Assembly (NCBI GenBank): GCA_913054205.1
Contig: CAJXJM010000125.1
Coordinates: 1-7,319, forward strand
Direction of reading: 5' to 3'
DNA: 7,319 nucleotides
Origin: an uncultured Rhodospirillaceae bacterium
GTDB taxonomy: Bacteria; Pseudomonadota; Alphaproteobacteria; Rhodospirillales; UBA2165
Below the pieces are notes generated by a model that saw only the letters and a list, made by a program, of their open reading frames with translations, did no database searches and was not told the origin of the DNA. This document shows, in pieces, positions 6,819-7,319 of this stretch (position 1 is the first letter of the stretch; each line of letters opens with the position of its first letter). The translations under genes were made by a program, and so were the position numbers.

Positions 6819-6846
6819 TATACCGATTACCAATGGTTTCGGTATA
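6819..6846. promoter_or_regulatory. Imperfect palindrome over a -10-like box, spacer before ADP-ribosylglycohydrolase
   Basis: The arms TATACCGA (6819-6826) and TCGGTATA (6839-6846) are exact reverse complements; inside them ACC (6829-6831) and GGT (6835-6837) form a further, one-base-offset pair. The right arm overlaps TATACT (6843-6848), a good -10 candidate, but the -35 position (6820-6825) is poor. No T-run follows, so this is not a classical terminator. An operator for the downstream gene is the simplest reading. The rest of the 117-base spacer holds a weak TTTCAC/GTGAAA inverted pair (6780-6785, 6808-6813) and no convincing terminator for the operon. Confidence 0.4.
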
Positions 6847-6860
6847 CTAAGCCGGTCAAC

Positions 6861-6893
6861 ATGAACGCCGGACTGACAGGAGACCAGATATGA
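6861..6893 (+). other. Possible 10-codon leader ORF overlapping the next start
   Basis: ATG at 6861 opens a ten-codon frame (MNAGLTGDQI) whose TGA at 6891-6893 overlaps the ATG of the following gene as ATGA. It has no visible ribosome site, and if the -10 at 6843-6848 is real the transcript would begin only a few bases before it. It may be chance. Confidence 0.15.
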
Positions 6894-7319
6894 TCGGCGC
6901 TATAACCGATGATATTATCGGATCAATCTACGAGCGGAACAATATCAAGACGAAAGACTTCCCCTTGTTTGGTCAACATTGCACGTTCACCGATGACACC
7001 GTCTGCACCATCGCCGTTGCGGATTGGTTGATGAACGAAGGTGATCTTTCAGACGTTCTAAGCAGGTATGTGTTGCGCTATCCGAACGCTGGGTACGGCG
7101 GAATGTTCCGGGAATGGGTGCAGCGTTCGAACCGCGTACCCTACAATAACTGGGGCAATGGATCAGCCATGAGGGTAAGCCCGGTCGGTTGGTTCGCAAA
7201 GGCCCCGAGGGAGGCGCTCGACCTTGCCGAGAAGTCGGCAGAGGTAACCCATAACCATCCCGAAGGTATCAAGGGCGCTCAGACAACCGCCCTTGCCGTC
7301 TGGTTGGCGAAGGAGAGAT
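6890..7319 (+). CDS. ADP-ribosylglycohydrolase (DraG/crystallin J1 family), N-terminal part
   Basis: The first 143 codons of a gene that runs off the right edge. Family motifs: GAITDDIIGSIYE at residues 3-15, FTDDT at 33-37 (supplies Mg-binding Thr34, Asp35, Asp36), GYGGMF at 68-73, NWGNGSAMRVSPVG at 87-100 and THNHPEGIKGA at 120-130. Such enzymes remove ADP-ribose from proteins, nucleic acids or small molecules through a binuclear Mg site; the second half of that site lies in the missing C-terminal part. In the first motif the usual glycine before the Asp (GDIIGS) is Asp here (D7). The start at 6890 has a good ribosome site (AGGAG at 6878-6882, 7 bases away). It is 117 bases after the operon, with its own candidate promoter, so it is probably independent of the catabolic genes. 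The target is unknown. Confidence 0.88.
   Translation, partial: MIGAITDDIIGSIYERNNIKTKDFPLFGQHCTFTDDTVCTIAVADWLMNEGDLSDVLSRYVLRYPNAGYGGMFREWVQRSNRVPYNNWGNGSAMRVSPVGWFAKAPREALDLAEKSAEVTHNHPEGIKGAQTTALAVWLAKER

Overview
The window reads as a stretch of chromosome from a Gram-negative bacterium, most likely a proteobacterium and possibly an alphaproteobacterium. Base composition is moderate, genes are tightly packed, and there is a Bcd-type respiratory molybdoenzyme together with a class A flavoprotein monooxygenase of the kind used in aromatic catabolism. The exact taxon cannot be read from the sequence.

Layout: (1) 1-188, + strand: the C-terminal end of a NodU/CmcH-type carbamoyltransferase. 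It converges on the next gene so tightly that their stop codons overlap. (2) 185-1828, - strand: a complete FAD-dependent monooxygenase of the PheA/TfdB (phenol hydroxylase/MhpA-like) family. (3) 1829-1973: a compact divergent control region. A perfect 17-bp palindrome sits between two outward-facing promoter candidates and resembles an IclR-family (PcaR/PobR-type) site. (4) 1974-6772, + strand: a three-gene operon. It encodes a FlK-like hotdog thioesterase, a 925-residue molybdopterin oxidoreductase of the DMSO reductase superfamily that most resembles the phenylacetyl-CoA:acceptor oxidoreductase (PadB) group, and a 532-residue protein fusing a four-cluster ferredoxin subunit to an eight-helix DmsC/NrfD-type membrane anchor. 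(5) 6773-6889: a short spacer with an imperfect palindrome over a -10-like box. (6) 6890 to the window end, + strand: the N-terminal part of an ADP-ribosylglycohydrolase, probably unrelated to the operon.

How the genes may work together (inference): the molybdoenzyme and the fused FeS/anchor protein form a two-polypeptide, membrane-bound complex. Neither has a Tat signal, so the active site should face the cytoplasm, and electrons would pass through four [4Fe-4S] clusters to quinone. The thioesterase at the head of the operon implies a CoA-thioester substrate or product. The divergent monooxygenase, apparently under the same operator, would hydroxylate a related aromatic or phenolic compound using O2. 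The set looks like a catabolic module for an aromatic acid that combines an O2-independent molybdenum oxidation with an O2-dependent hydroxylation. The substrate is unknown. No mobile element, CRISPR array, tRNA or rRNA was seen.
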